Of a DNA stretch of 64,000 nucleotides, positions 1-9,772 are shown in pieces. Location of the stretch: positions 2,208,001-2,272,000 of the forward strand of contig NZ_JAJOMX010000001.1 in NCBI RefSeq assembly GCF_024699925.1. The letters run 5' to 3'. Source of the stretch: Mesorhizobium sp. J428 (lineage in GTDB: Bacteria > Pseudomonadota > Alphaproteobacteria > Rhizobiales > Rhizobiaceae). How positions within the stretch are numbered: the first letter of the stretch is position 1; each line of letters begins with the position of its first letter. Both the position numbers and the translations under genes were made by a program. The notes beneath the pieces were generated by a model. The model saw nothing but the letters and a program-made list of their open reading frames with translations, had not been told where the DNA came from and searched no databases.

Positions 1-1
1 T

Positions 2-376
2 ATCGACGCCAAGGGCGGCAAGGTTGCGGTCGAGGGCTGGGCTGAGGCGTCGGAACTCGGTGTCATCGAGCTCGCCCGCAAGTTCGAGGGCGCCGGCGTC
101 GCCGCGATCATCTACACCGACATCGACCGCGACGGCGTGCTGACCGGCATCAACTGGGAATCGACCATCGAGCTGGCGAACGCGGTTTCCATTCCAGTCA
201 TCGCCTCAGGAGGCCTCGCCTCGGTCGCCGACATCGTGCGCATGACGATGCCGGACGCACGCAAGCTCGAAGGCGCCATCTCCGGCCGCGCGCTCTATGA
301 TGGCCGCATCGACCCGGCCATGGCGCTGGCGATCCTGCGAGGGGATCACAAGCCGGGCCGGGGTATGCTAGACTGA
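2..376 (+). CDS. hisA: HisA, phosphoribosylformimino-5-aminoimidazole carboxamide ribotide isomerase (C-terminal half)
   Basis: The gene enters from the left edge, so only the last 124 residues are present, about half of a normal HisA of roughly 245. It is a (beta/alpha)8-barrel isomerase that opens the ribose ring of ProFAR to PRFAR, the substrate of HisF/HisH. Visible barrel-end signatures are [14 protein letters not shown] near the left edge, YTDIDRDG with a catalytic-type Asp, and the phosphate-binding VIASGGLAS followed by [10 protein letters not shown]. The open frame runs from base 2 without interruption. It is followed after 4 bases by the Uma2-like gene and then by hisF, so it belongs to the histidine operon. 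The identity is secure; only the start is missing. Confidence 0.96.
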   Translation: MDAKGGKVAVEGWAEASELGVIELARKFEGAGVAAIIYTDIDRDGVLTGINWESTIELANAVSIPVIASGGLASVADIVRMTMPDARKLEGAISGRALYDGRIDPAMALAILRGDHKPGRGMLD

Positions 377-380
377 TCTT

Positions 381-935
381 ATGAACATTCAGTCGAGACT
401 GCCGACCACACCGGATGAATTCCTGCGCTGGAACGAGGGGCGCGAGGGAAAGTGGGATTTTGTTGAGGGAAAGATCGTCGACATGATGGTCAAGGTGTCA
501 CGAAACCATGCCATCATCGCCGCTCGGTTGACGACGATCCTGGGACAGTCCCTGCCCTATCCTCCGTTCACTGTTTCGACAGCCGATTTTGGGGTCAAGA
601 CGGAGAAGAGTGTCCGATATCCGGACGTCATGGTGGACCAGGAGCGCGGCTCCAGTGAAGATTTGGCCGCAGCGTCGCCGATATTCATAGCTGAGGTGCT
701 GTCGCGTTCGACGATGGCGATCGATTTCCATCAAAAGGCTCAAGAATATCAGACCTTGGCCTCGCTCAGAAACTATCTGGTCCTCGCGCAGGACGAGCCT
801 CGGGTATGGCTGTGGACGCAAGACAGCGGGTGGTCTGGACCATCCATGACGGAAGGTCTGGAAGGTGAAATCTCTCTTCCCGCCCTCGGCCTGACCATTC
901 GACTGATGTCGATCTATTCTGGACTGTTCGACTGA
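381..935 (+). CDS. Uma2-family (DUF820) putative restriction-type endonuclease
   Basis: A 184-residue protein of the Uma2 family, which adopts a PD-(D/E)XK nuclease fold; its cellular role is not established. The expected core is visible: RYPDVMVD (Asp82), FIAEVLS (Glu105), then D-x(3)-K around Lys119 with the QKAQEY helix and the NYLVL strand typical of the family. The gene sits precisely between hisA and hisF, with a 4-base gap on each side, so it is presumably cotranscribed with the histidine genes. Its base composition is visibly less GC-rich than hisF, which suggests later insertion. No partner methylase or antitoxin is adjacent. The family call is firm; activity is inferred. Confidence 0.85.
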   Translation: MNIQSRLPTTPDEFLRWNEGREGKWDFVEGKIVDMMVKVSRNHAIIAARLTTILGQSLPYPPFTVSTADFGVKTEKSVRYPDVMVDQERGSSEDLAAASPIFIAEVLSRSTMAIDFHQKAQEYQTLASLRNYLVLAQDEPRVWLWTQDSGWSGPSMTEGLEGEISLPALGLTIRLMSIYSGLFD

Positions 936-939
936 ACGC

Positions 940-1734
940 ATGACCCTCAAATCCCGCGTCATCCCCTGCCTGGACGTCAAGGACGGCCGTGTCGTCAAAG
1001 GCGTCAACTTCGTCGACCTGATCGACGCCGGCGATCCGGTCGAGGCCGCGCGCGCCTATGATGCCGCCGGTGCCGACGAGCTGTGCTTCCTCGACATCAC
1101 CGCCTCGTCGGACAACCGCGAGACGATCTTCGACGTCGTCGCCCGCACCGCCGAACAGTGCTTCATGCCGCTCACCGTCGGCGGCGGGGTGCGGCAGGTT
1201 GCCGATATCCGCAGGCTGCTGCTCGCCGGCGCCGACAAGGTGTCGATCAATACGGCCGCGGTGAAGAACCCGGATTTCGTCGCCGAGGCCGCCGACAAGT
1301 TCGGCAACCAGTGCATCGTGGTCGCGATCGACGCCAAGAAGGTGTCGGGGGTCGGGGAACCCCTTCGCTGGGAGATCTTCACCCATGGCGGCCGCCAGCC
1401 GACCGGCATCGACGCGATCGAGTTCGCCCGCAAGGTCGTGGATCTCGGCGCCGGCGAGATCCTGCTCACCTCGATGGACCGCGACGGCACCAAGGCGGGT
1501 TACGACATTCCGCTTACCCGCGCGGTCGCGGACGCGGTGCGCGCACCGGTCATCGCCTCCGGCGGCGTCGGAAATCTCGAGCACATGGTGGAAGGAATCC
1601 GCGATGGCCATGCCACCGCGGTTCTCGCCGCCTCCATCTTCCACTTCGGCACCTATTCGATCGCCGAGGCGAAGGAATATATGGCAAAGGCAGGCCTCGC
1701 GATGAGACTCGACTCCGCGCCGCTCGCGGCGTAA
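940..1734 (+). CDS. hisF: HisF, imidazole glycerol phosphate synthase cyclase subunit
   Basis: A 264-residue barrel enzyme that, with the HisH glutaminase, converts PRFAR and ammonia to imidazole glycerol phosphate and AICAR. The two catalytic aspartates are in the expected places: Asp12 in [11 protein letters not shown] and Asp131 in VVAIDAKK. The phosphate-binding turns LTVGGGV and VIASGGVG are also present. The length is normal for the family. It follows the Uma2-like gene after 4 bases, so its ribosome-binding site lies inside that gene's 3' end. It is followed 11 bases later by hisE. The identity is secure. Confidence 0.97.
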   Translation: MTLKSRVIPCLDVKDGRVVKGVNFVDLIDAGDPVEAARAYDAAGADELCFLDITASSDNRETIFDVVARTAEQCFMPLTVGGGVRQVADIRRLLLAGADKVSINTAAVKNPDFVAEAADKFGNQCIVVAIDAKKVSGVGEPLRWEIFTHGGRQPTGIDAIEFARKVVDLGAGEILLTSMDRDGTKAGYDIPLTRAVADAVRAPVIASGGVGNLEHMVEGIRDGHATAVLAASIFHFGTYSIAEAKEYMAKAGLAMRLDSAPLAA

Positions 1735-1745
1735 ACGCGCCTGCG

Positions 1746-2069
1746 ATGGCCGGCTTTTCCCTGTCCGATCTCGAACGCATCATTGGCGAGCGCGCGCTTT
1801 CCGAGGACGGCAGCTCGTGGACCGCGAAACTCTACCGCTCCGGCATGGAGCGCGCCGCCAAGAAGATGGGCGAAGAAGCGGTGGAAACCGTGATCGCCGC
1901 CGTGAAGGGCGACGACGCGGCGCTGGTTTCGGAGAGTGCGGACCTTCTCTATCATTGGCTGGTGGTCATGAAGGTTGCCGGACTGCCGCTCGCGGATGTC
2001 ATGGCGGAACTCGAGCGGCGCACGGCACAGTCGGGCATCGCCGAAAAGGCGTCGCGCAAGCAGGACTGA
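1746..2069 (+). CDS. hisE: HisE, phosphoribosyl-ATP pyrophosphohydrolase
   Basis: A 107-residue all-alpha MazG-like pyrophosphatase that removes PPi from phosphoribosyl-ATP in the second step of histidine synthesis. The metal-binding motif [14 protein letters not shown], followed by [12 protein letters not shown], is the classic HisE EExxE...ExxD arrangement. The ATG at 1746 was chosen because it gives the family's N-terminus ([10 protein letters not shown]); the open frame upstream is only read-through inside hisF. It lies 11 bases after hisF and 17 bases before coaA, continuing the operon. The domain is stand-alone, not the HisIE fusion seen in enterics. Confidence 0.95.
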   Translation: MAGFSLSDLERIIGERALSEDGSSWTAKLYRSGMERAAKKMGEEAVETVIAAVKGDDAALVSESADLLYHWLVVMKVAGLPLADVMAELERRTAQSGIAEKASRKQD

Positions 2070-2086
2070 CGGCAAAGGATCGGCCG

Positions 2087-3046
2087 ATGGATCAACTTGC
2101 TCCCACCGAGAAATACTCGCCCTACCGCGTCTTCACGGCGCAGCAATGGGCCGGTTTCCGGGCCGACACCCCGCTGACGCTTAGGGCCGACGAAGTGCAG
2201 CGGCTTCGCTCCATGAACGACCCGATCGATCTGGAGGAAGTGCGGCGCATCTATCTGTCGATGTCGCGTCTTCTGTCGGCCCATGTCGAGGCGAGCCAGC
2301 TTCTCTTCCGCCAGCGCCAGGTCTTCTTCAACACTGACGATGCGGTGAAGACGCCGTTCATCATCGGCATCGCCGGCTCGGTCGCGGTCGGCAAGTCGAC
2401 CACCGCGCGCGTCCTGAAGGAGCTGCTGCAGCGCTGGCCGTCGAGCCCGAAGGTCGACCTAGTCACGACAGACGGCTTCCTCTTGCCGAACGAAGTGCTG
2501 CGCCGCGAGAGCCTGATGGAGCGCAAGGGCTTTCCTGAAAGCTATGATGTCGGCGCCCTGCTCCGCTTCCTGTCCGCGATCAAGTCGGGCCAGCGCAATG
2601 TCCACGCGCCGCTCTATTCGCACCTGACCTACGACGTGCTGACTGGCCAGTTCGTCACCATCGACCGGCCGGACATCCTCATCTTCGAGGGCATCAACGT
2701 GCTCCAGACGCGCGACTTGCCGAAGGACGGCAAGGTTGTCCCGTTCGTGTCCGATTTCTTCGACTTCTCGATCTATATCGACGCCGAGGAGCATCTGATC
2801 CACAAGTGGTATATCGACCGCTTCATGCGGCTGCGCGAGACCGCGTTCCGCGATCCGAATTCGTTCTTCCACCGCTATGCCAGCCTGTCGAAGGATGCGG
2901 CACTCGCCATCGCCGAAGGCCTGTGGGCGAACATCAACCTCAAGAACCTGCACGAGAACATCCTGCCGACGCGCCCCCGCGCCGACCTGATCCTCAAGAA
3001 GGGCGCCGACCACCTCATCCAGGAAGTGGCGCTCAGGAAGCTCTGA
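2087..3046 (+). CDS. coaA: Type I pantothenate kinase CoaA
   Basis: A 319-residue kinase that phosphorylates pantothenate, the committed step of coenzyme A synthesis. The P-loop [12 protein letters not shown] lies at about residues 97-108. TTDGFL with its Asp, [11 protein letters not shown] and the [11 protein letters not shown] strand are hallmarks of the bacterial type I (CoA-feedback-inhibited) family. The ATG at 2087 fits the family N-terminus ([11 protein letters not shown]); the open frame extends upstream only as a shadow in hisE. The his-coaA neighbourhood is conserved in rhizobia. Its last 14 bases overlap the 3' end of the convergent PAP2 gene on the other strand, with no room for a separate terminator. 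Confidence 0.96.
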   Translation: MDQLAPTEKYSPYRVFTAQQWAGFRADTPLTLRADEVQRLRSMNDPIDLEEVRRIYLSMSRLLSAHVEASQLLFRQRQVFFNTDDAVKTPFIIGIAGSVAVGKSTTARVLKELLQRWPSSPKVDLVTTDGFLLPNEVLRRESLMERKGFPESYDVGALLRFLSAIKSGQRNVHAPLYSHLTYDVLTGQFVTIDRPDILIFEGINVLQTRDLPKDGKVVPFVSDFFDFSIYIDAEEHLIHKWYIDRFMRLRETAFRDPNSFFHRYASLSKDAALAIAEGLWANINLKNLHENILPTRPRADLILKKGADHLIQEVALRKL

Positions 3047-4091
3047 GAAAGACCTTCTTTACCGCGACATACACGACGACCGTGACGGCGATGGCGACAT
3101 AGCCGTCGATCGCGTAGTGCCAGGCGAGGTAGACCGAACTTGCCAGCACCAGCGCGACATAGGCGAAGGCCAGCAACCCCCACCGCCGGCTGAACTCCGC
3201 GATGAAGAGCGCGTTGAGCGTCACGAGGCCGACATGCATGCTCGGAAAGGCCGAGATGCCCGAACCCAGGCCGGATTGCCCGCTGGAATAGAAGTGCCAG
3301 AGATAGTCCTGCACCTTGGTGGCCGAATGCGCGCCGTCGCCGGAAGCGGCGAGGAAGGCAAGCTGCTCGCCGAAGCGCGCGGCGTCTCCCGTGACGAAGC
3401 CGTAGAAGGCCGGCCCGGCCGACAGGAACAGGCCGGCGAGCAGATTGCCGACGATGGCCCAGGTGATCATGTAGCTAACGAGATAGCGCGTGCGCACCGC
3501 GCCTGTGCTTGCCGACACCGCCATGAAGAAGAGCGTCGCGTAGCAGACGATGAACCAGCCCTGGTTGTAGTTCCACTCCGCGAAGGCGCGCACCCATGGG
3601 TCGGCGCCGATCGCATAGAGATAGCGCCAGGGATCGACGCCGAAATGCAGCGCGCGGTCGATATCGGCCTGCGCGACATCGTAGGGGAATCCGCCCTGCC
3701 AGAGCGGCAGCGCTGTCTTCAGCGAGGTGAACGCGCCCTGGAAGACCATCATCGCCAGGAGCAGGCCGACGCCCGTCGCGAATTGCTGCACATGCCTCGC
3801 GGCGAGCGCCTTGCGCAGCGCCAGCCGCCGGCCGCGCCGGGTCTCCAGCCGGTGGACGATCCGCAGGGCGAGCAGCAGCGCATAAATGGCCGGGAAGACC
3901 ACGAAGAAGGCGGCCGGCCAGACGACGAGATAGGAGCCGAAGGCGAAGGCCTGCGTCGCGCCCGTCGAAAGGATCGCGACGCAGGCGCCGATCGTGTAGA
4001 CGGCGACAAGCAGATAGACCGGCAGCCCGATCGCGGACGCCGACAGTCCCAATGGCCGCGGATGGCTCGTGGAAAGCGCCACCGAGCTCAT
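3033..4091 (-). CDS. PAP2-superfamily integral membrane phosphatase/transferase (first of two)
   Basis: A 352-residue polytopic membrane protein with about six hydrophobic segments. It carries the PAP2 motifs SAFPSMHVG (C2, with the catalytic-type His) and [10 protein letters not shown] (C3, H-x3-D) near the C-terminus. The Arg that usually lies six residues before the C3 His is a Ser. That pattern is shared with the Aur1/IPC-synthase-like branch rather than classical phosphatidic acid phosphatases. The substrate is unknown; lipid phosphate or undecaprenyl-PP are possibilities. The ATG at 4091 overlaps the stop of the upstream paralogue in an ATGA, implying translational coupling. The 3' end overlaps convergent coaA by 14 bases. 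Confidence 0.8.
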   Translation of the reverse strand: MSSVALSTSHPRPLGLSASAIGLPVYLLVAVYTIGACVAILSTGATQAFAFGSYLVVWPAAFFVVFPAIYALLLALRIVHRLETRRGRRLALRKALAARHVQQFATGVGLLLAMMVFQGAFTSLKTALPLWQGGFPYDVAQADIDRALHFGVDPWRYLYAIGADPWVRAFAEWNYNQGWFIVCYATLFFMAVSASTGAVRTRYLVSYMITWAIVGNLLAGLFLSAGPAFYGFVTGDAARFGEQLAFLAASGDGAHSATKVQDYLWHFYSSGQSGLGSGISAFPSMHVGLVTLNALFIAEFSRRWGLLAFAYVALVLASSVYLAWHYAIDGYVAIAVTVVVYVAVKKVFLRAS

Positions 4092-5176
4092 CGGATCGCC
4101 TTTTCCGGTCGGCTTCGGCTGGCGAGACCGGCGATGTGCCACACGGCGACGGCCGCGATGGCGCCCACTATGCCGTCGACGGCATAGTGCCAGGCGAGAT
4201 GGATCGAGCCGAGGAAGATCAGCATCGCATAGAGGCTCAGCACCACTCCAAGACGCCGGCTTACCCGGAAGCCCGCGAGGGCGAACAGAACCGCCTGGGC
4301 GTTGTGCATGCTCGGCATCGCCGAGATGCCGCCCGGTTCGGCGACCACGTCGGTATAGGAGTTCCAGAGGAACGCCTTCGACATCGTCGAACTGAGAGGG
4401 AAGCTCTCGGTGACCCCGGCGAGATAGGCGTTGAGCCCGGAATAGGGGGCCGCGAGATCGGGAAACAGCTCCGGGAGGAAGCACGGCCCCGCCGAGGAGA
4501 AAACCACGGCCATGCCGATCCCGATACCCGTCCAGGCAAGGAGGACGGCGAGCCAGCATTGCCGGCGCAGGTCCGGCGCGACGGCGGGGCTTACCGCCAC
4601 CCAGGCCCAGACGATGAAGACCAGCGGCACCCACGCCGAATAGAGGTAGTCGAGCACGATCGTGACGGCTGGATAGCCGAGGATCGGGTGCAGCCATTCC
4701 CAGGGCTGATATCCGCCGAACAGCGCCCTGTCCCAGGCGACGAAGGTCTCGTCCCAATCGAACGGCCTGATCACCGGAATGAGCGTCTTGTTATAGAGGA
4801 ACGAGCCCATGAACAGGGCGAGGACGAGAAACGAGAACATGAGACGGGTCAGGCGGCCGTTGGACGCGATCTCCAGCAAAGTCCTGCCGATCTCGTAGGT
4901 CGGTCGATTCGAGCCGCGGATGAGCACGCGAATGCCAACGAACGCAATGACCGCGCTGCAGACGACAGCGAAGGCGCGCAGTGTTCGTTCCAGGTAGACG
5001 ACGATCACCGGAAGGAACTCGTCGCCGCGCAGCGCGGAGACGAGAAGCGACGAAGCCAGGAACACGCAGAGGAAAATGTAGATGACGCGGTTTTCCCGCA
5101 TCTCCGCAAGGAGCCAGCCCGAAAAGACCTGCGGCTGCTCCGCCGCGGCGGAGCGTTCGAACGCTGCTTCGCTCAT
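4088..5176 (-). CDS. PAP2-superfamily integral membrane phosphatase/transferase (second of two)
   Basis: A 362-residue paralogue of its downstream neighbour with the same architecture. It has a cytoplasmic N-terminus, several membrane segments, ISAMPSMHNAQ (C2) and IHLAWHYAVDG (C3). As in the neighbour, the Arg of the classical C3 motif is absent, which places it in the PAP2_3/Aur1-like subgroup. The pair is coupled by an ATGA overlap and must be cotranscribed. Conservation of the two proteins side by side suggests either a heteromeric enzyme or two steps on related lipid substrates. No glycosyltransferase or acyltransferase neighbour points to the substrate, so the function is unassigned. 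Confidence 0.8.
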   Translation of the reverse strand: MSEAAFERSAAAEQPQVFSGWLLAEMRENRVIYIFLCVFLASSLLVSALRGDEFLPVIVVYLERTLRAFAVVCSAVIAFVGIRVLIRGSNRPTYEIGRTLLEIASNGRLTRLMFSFLVLALFMGSFLYNKTLIPVIRPFDWDETFVAWDRALFGGYQPWEWLHPILGYPAVTIVLDYLYSAWVPLVFIVWAWVAVSPAVAPDLRRQCWLAVLLAWTGIGIGMAVVFSSAGPCFLPELFPDLAAPYSGLNAYLAGVTESFPLSSTMSKAFLWNSYTDVVAEPGGISAMPSMHNAQAVLFALAGFRVSRRLGVVLSLYAMLIFLGSIHLAWHYAVDGIVGAIAAVAVWHIAGLASRSRPEKAIR

Positions 5177-5224
5177 GCCCTGTCGGACCTGCCAAACCCT
5201 TGGCGGACTCCTATCCCAGTGCGC

Positions 5225-5860
5225 TTAAGGAAGCGTTTCGGCCTCTGCCGGTCGGCTCACTCGCCGCAGCGTGAGATTGATGCGGCCGCCATTCTTCAGC
5301 AGCGGCGAGATTCCGGGGAAGATCCGGTCCACGCCATGGAAACCGAGACGTGAGCGTCCGCCGAGCACCACCACGTCGCCGCTGTGCAGGCGAAACGACT
5401 GCGTCGGATCGTTCCGTGCCGTCCCGCCGATCCTGAACAGGCAGGTGTCGCCGAGCGAGACGGACACGACCGGCGCTGAGAGATCCTGCTCGTCCTTGTC
5501 CTGATGCAGTCCCATGCGGGCGGTGTCGTTGTAGAAATTGACCAGGCAGGCCTCGGGCTCGACGTCGGCATCTGTCACCGCGCGCCAGACTGCCATCAGC
5601 CGTTGCGGGATCGGCGGCCACGGCCTGCCCGTCACCGGGTGTGTGGGCTGGTAGCGATATCCCCGCTCGCGGTCGGTCACCCAGCCGAGCGTGCCGCAAT
5701 TCGTCATGCGCACGCTCATCGGCTTCCCGGTCCGGGGCATTTCCGGGATGTAGAGCGGTGCGGCCTGCACCACCGCCCTGACATCCTCCACGAGGGCGCG
5801 CTGCTCCTCCATGTCGAGATAGGCGGGCAGGTGCCTGAAACCGTCGGGAAACGCCTTCAT
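5225..5860 (-). CDS. alkB: AlkB-type 2-oxoglutarate/Fe(II) DNA repair dioxygenase
   Basis: A 211-residue protein, close to the 216 of E. coli AlkB. The family oxidatively demethylates 1-methyladenine and 3-methylcytosine in DNA or RNA. The iron ligands are visible as GLHQDKDE (H-x-D) and the later His in GFHGVDR; RINLTLRR carries the two arginines that bind 2-oxoglutarate. NFYN upstream of the H-x-D strand is also characteristic. The ATG at 5860 (MKAFPDGF) is preferred over one ten codons upstream, which would add an Arg-rich tail unlike the family. It stands alone, not beside ada, and 55 bases separate it from the lysM-like gene upstream. Confidence 0.92.
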   Translation of the reverse strand: MKAFPDGFRHLPAYLDMEEQRALVEDVRAVVQAAPLYIPEMPRTGKPMSVRMTNCGTLGWVTDRERGYRYQPTHPVTGRPWPPIPQRLMAVWRAVTDADVEPEACLVNFYNDTARMGLHQDKDEQDLSAPVVSVSLGDTCLFRIGGTARNDPTQSFRLHSGDVVVLGGRSRLGFHGVDRIFPGISPLLKNGGRINLTLRRVSRPAEAETLP

Positions 5861-5874
5861 GGTTCGTCGCGCTC

Positions 5875-5900
5875 GTCCGGCCGGGATCATCCGGCCGGAC
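5875..5900 (-). terminator. Perfect 10-bp GC-rich hairpin downstream of the Kbp/LysM gene
   Basis: GTCCGGCCGG at 5875-5884 and CCGGCCGGAC at 5891-5900 pair perfectly around a 6-base loop. It lies between the stop of the LysM protein gene and the alkB start on the same strand. There is no T-run after it, so it is at best a weak intrinsic terminator or a processing/stability hairpin. Confidence 0.5.
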
Positions 5901-5915
5901 AGGCTGTCAGGCCGC

Positions 5916-6431
5916 TCAGGCGGTCTCGAGGTCCGGAATCCGGAGCACCTGGCCCGGATAGATCTTGTCCGGATGGCTCAGCATCGGGCGGTTCGCCTCG
6001 AAGATCACCGTATACTTGGAAGCCTTGCCCTTGCCGTAGTGCTTCTCGGCGATCTTGGAGAGGTTGTCGCCCTTCTTTACCGTATAGAACACCGGCTCCT
6101 TTGCCGGGGTCGCCGCCTTCACGATCGAGGTCATGTCGACGTTTCCGTCGAGCTTGAGACCGGAATCGGGGGCCACGACCTTGAGCTCGCCGGCCTCGAC
6201 CTTGGAGATACCCAGCGTGTTGCCGACGGCGATCACGGCCTTCTCGAAGATCGACTGGTCGGCGACGACGCCCTTGAGCACCGCCTTGTCGCCCTGCACT
6301 TCGACTTCGACCTTGTCGGTTCCGATATTGTAGGAATCGAGGTCCTTCTTGAGCTTGTCGGCCGCCGGCGGCTCGTCGTCGCCGATGCCGAGCTTCTTGC
6401 CGACGGATTTGACGAAATCGAAAATACCCAT
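5916..6431 (-). CDS. Kbp/YgaU-like BON and LysM domain protein
   Basis: A 171-residue protein matching the E. coli Kbp (YgaU/LysM) layout. It has a short amphipathic start (MGIFDFVKSVGKKLG), a BON domain at about residues 24-95, and a C-terminal LysM domain at about 122-171 with YTVKKGDNLSKIAEKHYG and the closing IYPGQVLRIP. In E. coli the family is a cytoplasmic potassium sensor, and no signal peptide is visible here, so the LysM need not bind peptidoglycan. The ATG at 6431 was chosen because it gives the conserved MGIFDF start; the 33 extra codons upstream are not family-like. The hairpin at 5875-5900 follows it. Confidence 0.88.
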   Translation of the reverse strand: MGIFDFVKSVGKKLGIGDDEPPAADKLKKDLDSYNIGTDKVEVEVQGDKAVLKGVVADQSIFEKAVIAVGNTLGISKVEAGELKVVAPDSGLKLDGNVDMTSIVKAATPAKEPVFYTVKKGDNLSKIAEKHYGKGKASKYTVIFEANRPMLSHPDKIYPGQVLRIPDLETA

Positions 6432-6507
6432 TGGTTCATGGTCTCCAGATGTTGAACCCGCGCGGACCTTGCCACCGCAGGACGAAGATGGAAAGGCATT
6501 AAAGGCT

Positions 6508-6945
6508 TCAGTCGAGTCCGACCCGCCCACGCATCTTCTTCACGCCGGCGCGGCCCGACTTCTCCTTCAGCCGCCGTTCGACTGCGCCTTTGCTCGGCTT
6601 GGTCTTCTTCCGCGGCTTCGGCGGAGGCTCCGACGCCTTGGCGACCAGGTCGGCGAGCCGCTGGCGTGCATCCTCGCGGTTGCGCTCCTGCAGGCGATAG
6701 CGGCTGGCCTCGATGACGATGACGCCGTCCTTGGTCGCGCGCTGGCCGGCGATCCTGATCAGCGTGTCGCGGACATGCTCGGGCAGATCGCGTGCATTGG
6801 CGGCGTCGAAGCGCAGCTGCACCGCGGTCGCCACCTTGTTGACGTTCTGCCCGCCCGGTCCGGACGCGCGGATGAACGTCTCCTCGATCTCGTCGTCATG
6901 GACGACGATGCCGGGACGGATGATGATGTCCTCGCCGATGGGCAT
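6508..6945 (-). CDS. arfB: ArfB, alternative ribosome-rescue peptidyl-tRNA hydrolase
   Basis: A 145-residue release-factor-like protein with the catalytic GGQ motif in ASGPGGQNVNKVAT near residues 28-40. It has a basic C-terminal tail rich in Lys/Arg (PPPKPRKKTKPSKGAVERRLKEK within the last 40 residues), which in ArfB/YaeJ enters the empty mRNA channel. It hydrolyses peptidyl-tRNA on ribosomes stalled without a stop codon. The length fits ArfB and not RF1/RF2. The start at 6945 (MPIGEDIIIRPG) is family-like; the nine codons upstream form a basic extension that is not. It is transcribed away from the pckA terminator and is probably monocistronic. Confidence 0.93.
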   Translation of the reverse strand: MPIGEDIIIRPGIVVHDDEIEETFIRASGPGGQNVNKVATAVQLRFDAANARDLPEHVRDTLIRIAGQRATKDGVIVIEASRYRLQERNREDARQRLADLVAKASEPPPKPRKKTKPSKGAVERRLKEKSGRAGVKKMRGRVGLD

Positions 6946-6970
6946 GGCCCCTTGTCGCCTGCGGCGGGAC

Positions 6971-7000
6971 AAAGAAAAGGCCCGGCGCGAGGCCGGGCCT
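6971..7000 (-). terminator. Rho-independent terminator of pckA
   Basis: On the minus strand a 9-bp stem (AGGCCCGGC at 6992-7000 pairing with GCCGGGCCT at 6978-6986, 5-base loop) is followed by a T-rich stretch (TTTTCTTT). It lies 22 bases beyond the pckA stop and before arfB in the same direction, so it separates the two transcripts. Confidence 0.88.
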
Positions 7001-7022
7001 ATTTCGCAAGAAGCCGTCGGAA

Positions 7023-8639
<1,617 letters not shown>

Positions 8640-9005
8640 ACCTGCTCTCCCTAAATTCACGATTGGGTGTGTCACGGCACGGCAATATCGGGCGGTCGAG
8701 GGCGGCTCACCGCACCACCGCCTCGCTGGAATCGGTCAGAAACAGAAAAGGCGAACGATATCAAATCATTAATCGATTTAAAGATTTTGAAGAATTTCTA
8801 AATCGTTTATATCGGACTAACATGTCGTCGTTCCACAAGCGTCGCCGGGTTGGACCGTGGAACGATCCGGCCGCCATCGCACGGAAACCCGCGGGTGGCA
8901 GCCTGTCGTGCACTGGCGATCCGTGCCACATTTTGTGCCTAGTTTGTCCGCAACAAGCCCTTCCAATAAGAGAAGGGACATCAGCTCATGAGGGAGCCGT
9001 TCGAT
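8640..9005. promoter_or_regulatory. Divergent pckA/chvI control region with AT-rich inverted repeat
   Basis: This 366-base spacer must hold both promoters. At about 8755-8815 the base composition drops sharply to AT-rich. Within that stretch CGATTTA (8774-8780) and TAAATCG (8799-8805) form a perfect 7-bp inverted repeat 18 bases apart, flanked by further AT-rich near-repeats (GATATC and TATATCG). The spacing is about two helical turns and would suit a dimeric regulator of pckA, such as a LacI-type PckR or ChvI itself. That assignment is inference. No small gene or RNA is evident in the spacer. Confidence 0.5.
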
Positions 9006-9707
9006 ATGGCAACAATTGCGCTCGTCGATGACGACCGAAACATCCTGACGTCGGTCTCGATCGCGCTGGAATCCGAGGGCTATCGGGTCGAGACATATAC
9101 CGACGGCGCATCCGCGCTGGAGGGACTGACCGCCCGTCCGCCGAACCTCGCGATTTTCGACATCAAGATGCCGCGTATGGACGGAATGGAGCTCCTGCGC
9201 CGGTTGCGGCAGAAATCCGACCTGCCGGTGATCTTCCTGACATCGAAGGACGACGAGATCGACGAGCTGTTCGGCCTCAAGATGGGCGCCGACGATTTCA
9301 TCCGCAAACCCTTCTCGCAGCGCCTGCTCGTGGAGCGCGTCAAGGCCGTGCTGCGGCGCGGCGCGGCCAAGGACGCCGCCGTCAAGACGCCCAGCCAGCA
9401 GGCCCGCTCGCTCGAACGCGGCCAGCTCGTCATGGACCAGGAGCGCCACACCTGCACCTGGAAGGGCGAGCCGGTGACGCTCACCGTGACCGAGTTCCTG
9501 ATCCTGCATTCGCTCGCCCAGCGGCCCGGCGTCGTGAAGAGCCGTGACGCGCTGATGGATTCGGCCTATGATGAGCAAGTCTATGTCGACGACCGCACGA
9601 TCGACAGCCACATCAAGCGCCTGCGCAAGAAGTTCAAGGCTGTCGACGACGACTTCGACATGATCGAGACGCTTTACGGCGTCGGCTACCGGTTTCGCGA
9701 GGCGTGA
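9006..9707 (+). CDS. chvI: ChvI, OmpR-family response regulator
   Basis: A 233-residue receiver plus winged-helix regulator, partner of ChvG. In rhizobia it controls the acid and envelope-stress response, exopolysaccharide and host association. The receiver shows the acidic pair LVDDDR, the phosphoacceptor Asp in [10 protein letters not shown] and the Lys in FIRKPFS. The C-terminal OmpR-type DNA-binding domain ends [15 protein letters not shown]...[10 protein letters not shown] prefer the ATG at 9006 because it gives the family start [10 protein letters not shown] and has GGGAG nine bases upstream. An ATG at 8988 with AAGGGA upstream is also possible and would add six residues. It is followed 65 bases later by chvG. 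Confidence 0.95.
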   Translation: MATIALVDDDRNILTSVSIALESEGYRVETYTDGASALEGLTARPPNLAIFDIKMPRMDGMELLRRLRQKSDLPVIFLTSKDDEIDELFGLKMGADDFIRKPFSQRLLVERVKAVLRRGAAKDAAVKTPSQQARSLERGQLVMDQERHTCTWKGEPVTLTVTEFLILHSLAQRPGVVKSRDALMDSAYDEQVYVDDRTIDSHIKRLRKKFKAVDDDFDMIETLYGVGYRFREA

Positions 9708-9772
9708 GCCGGCAGGGCCGGACGCCGTCCGGCAGGGTAATGCCGGAACATGGGTTGCGGACCGCGGGCTGA

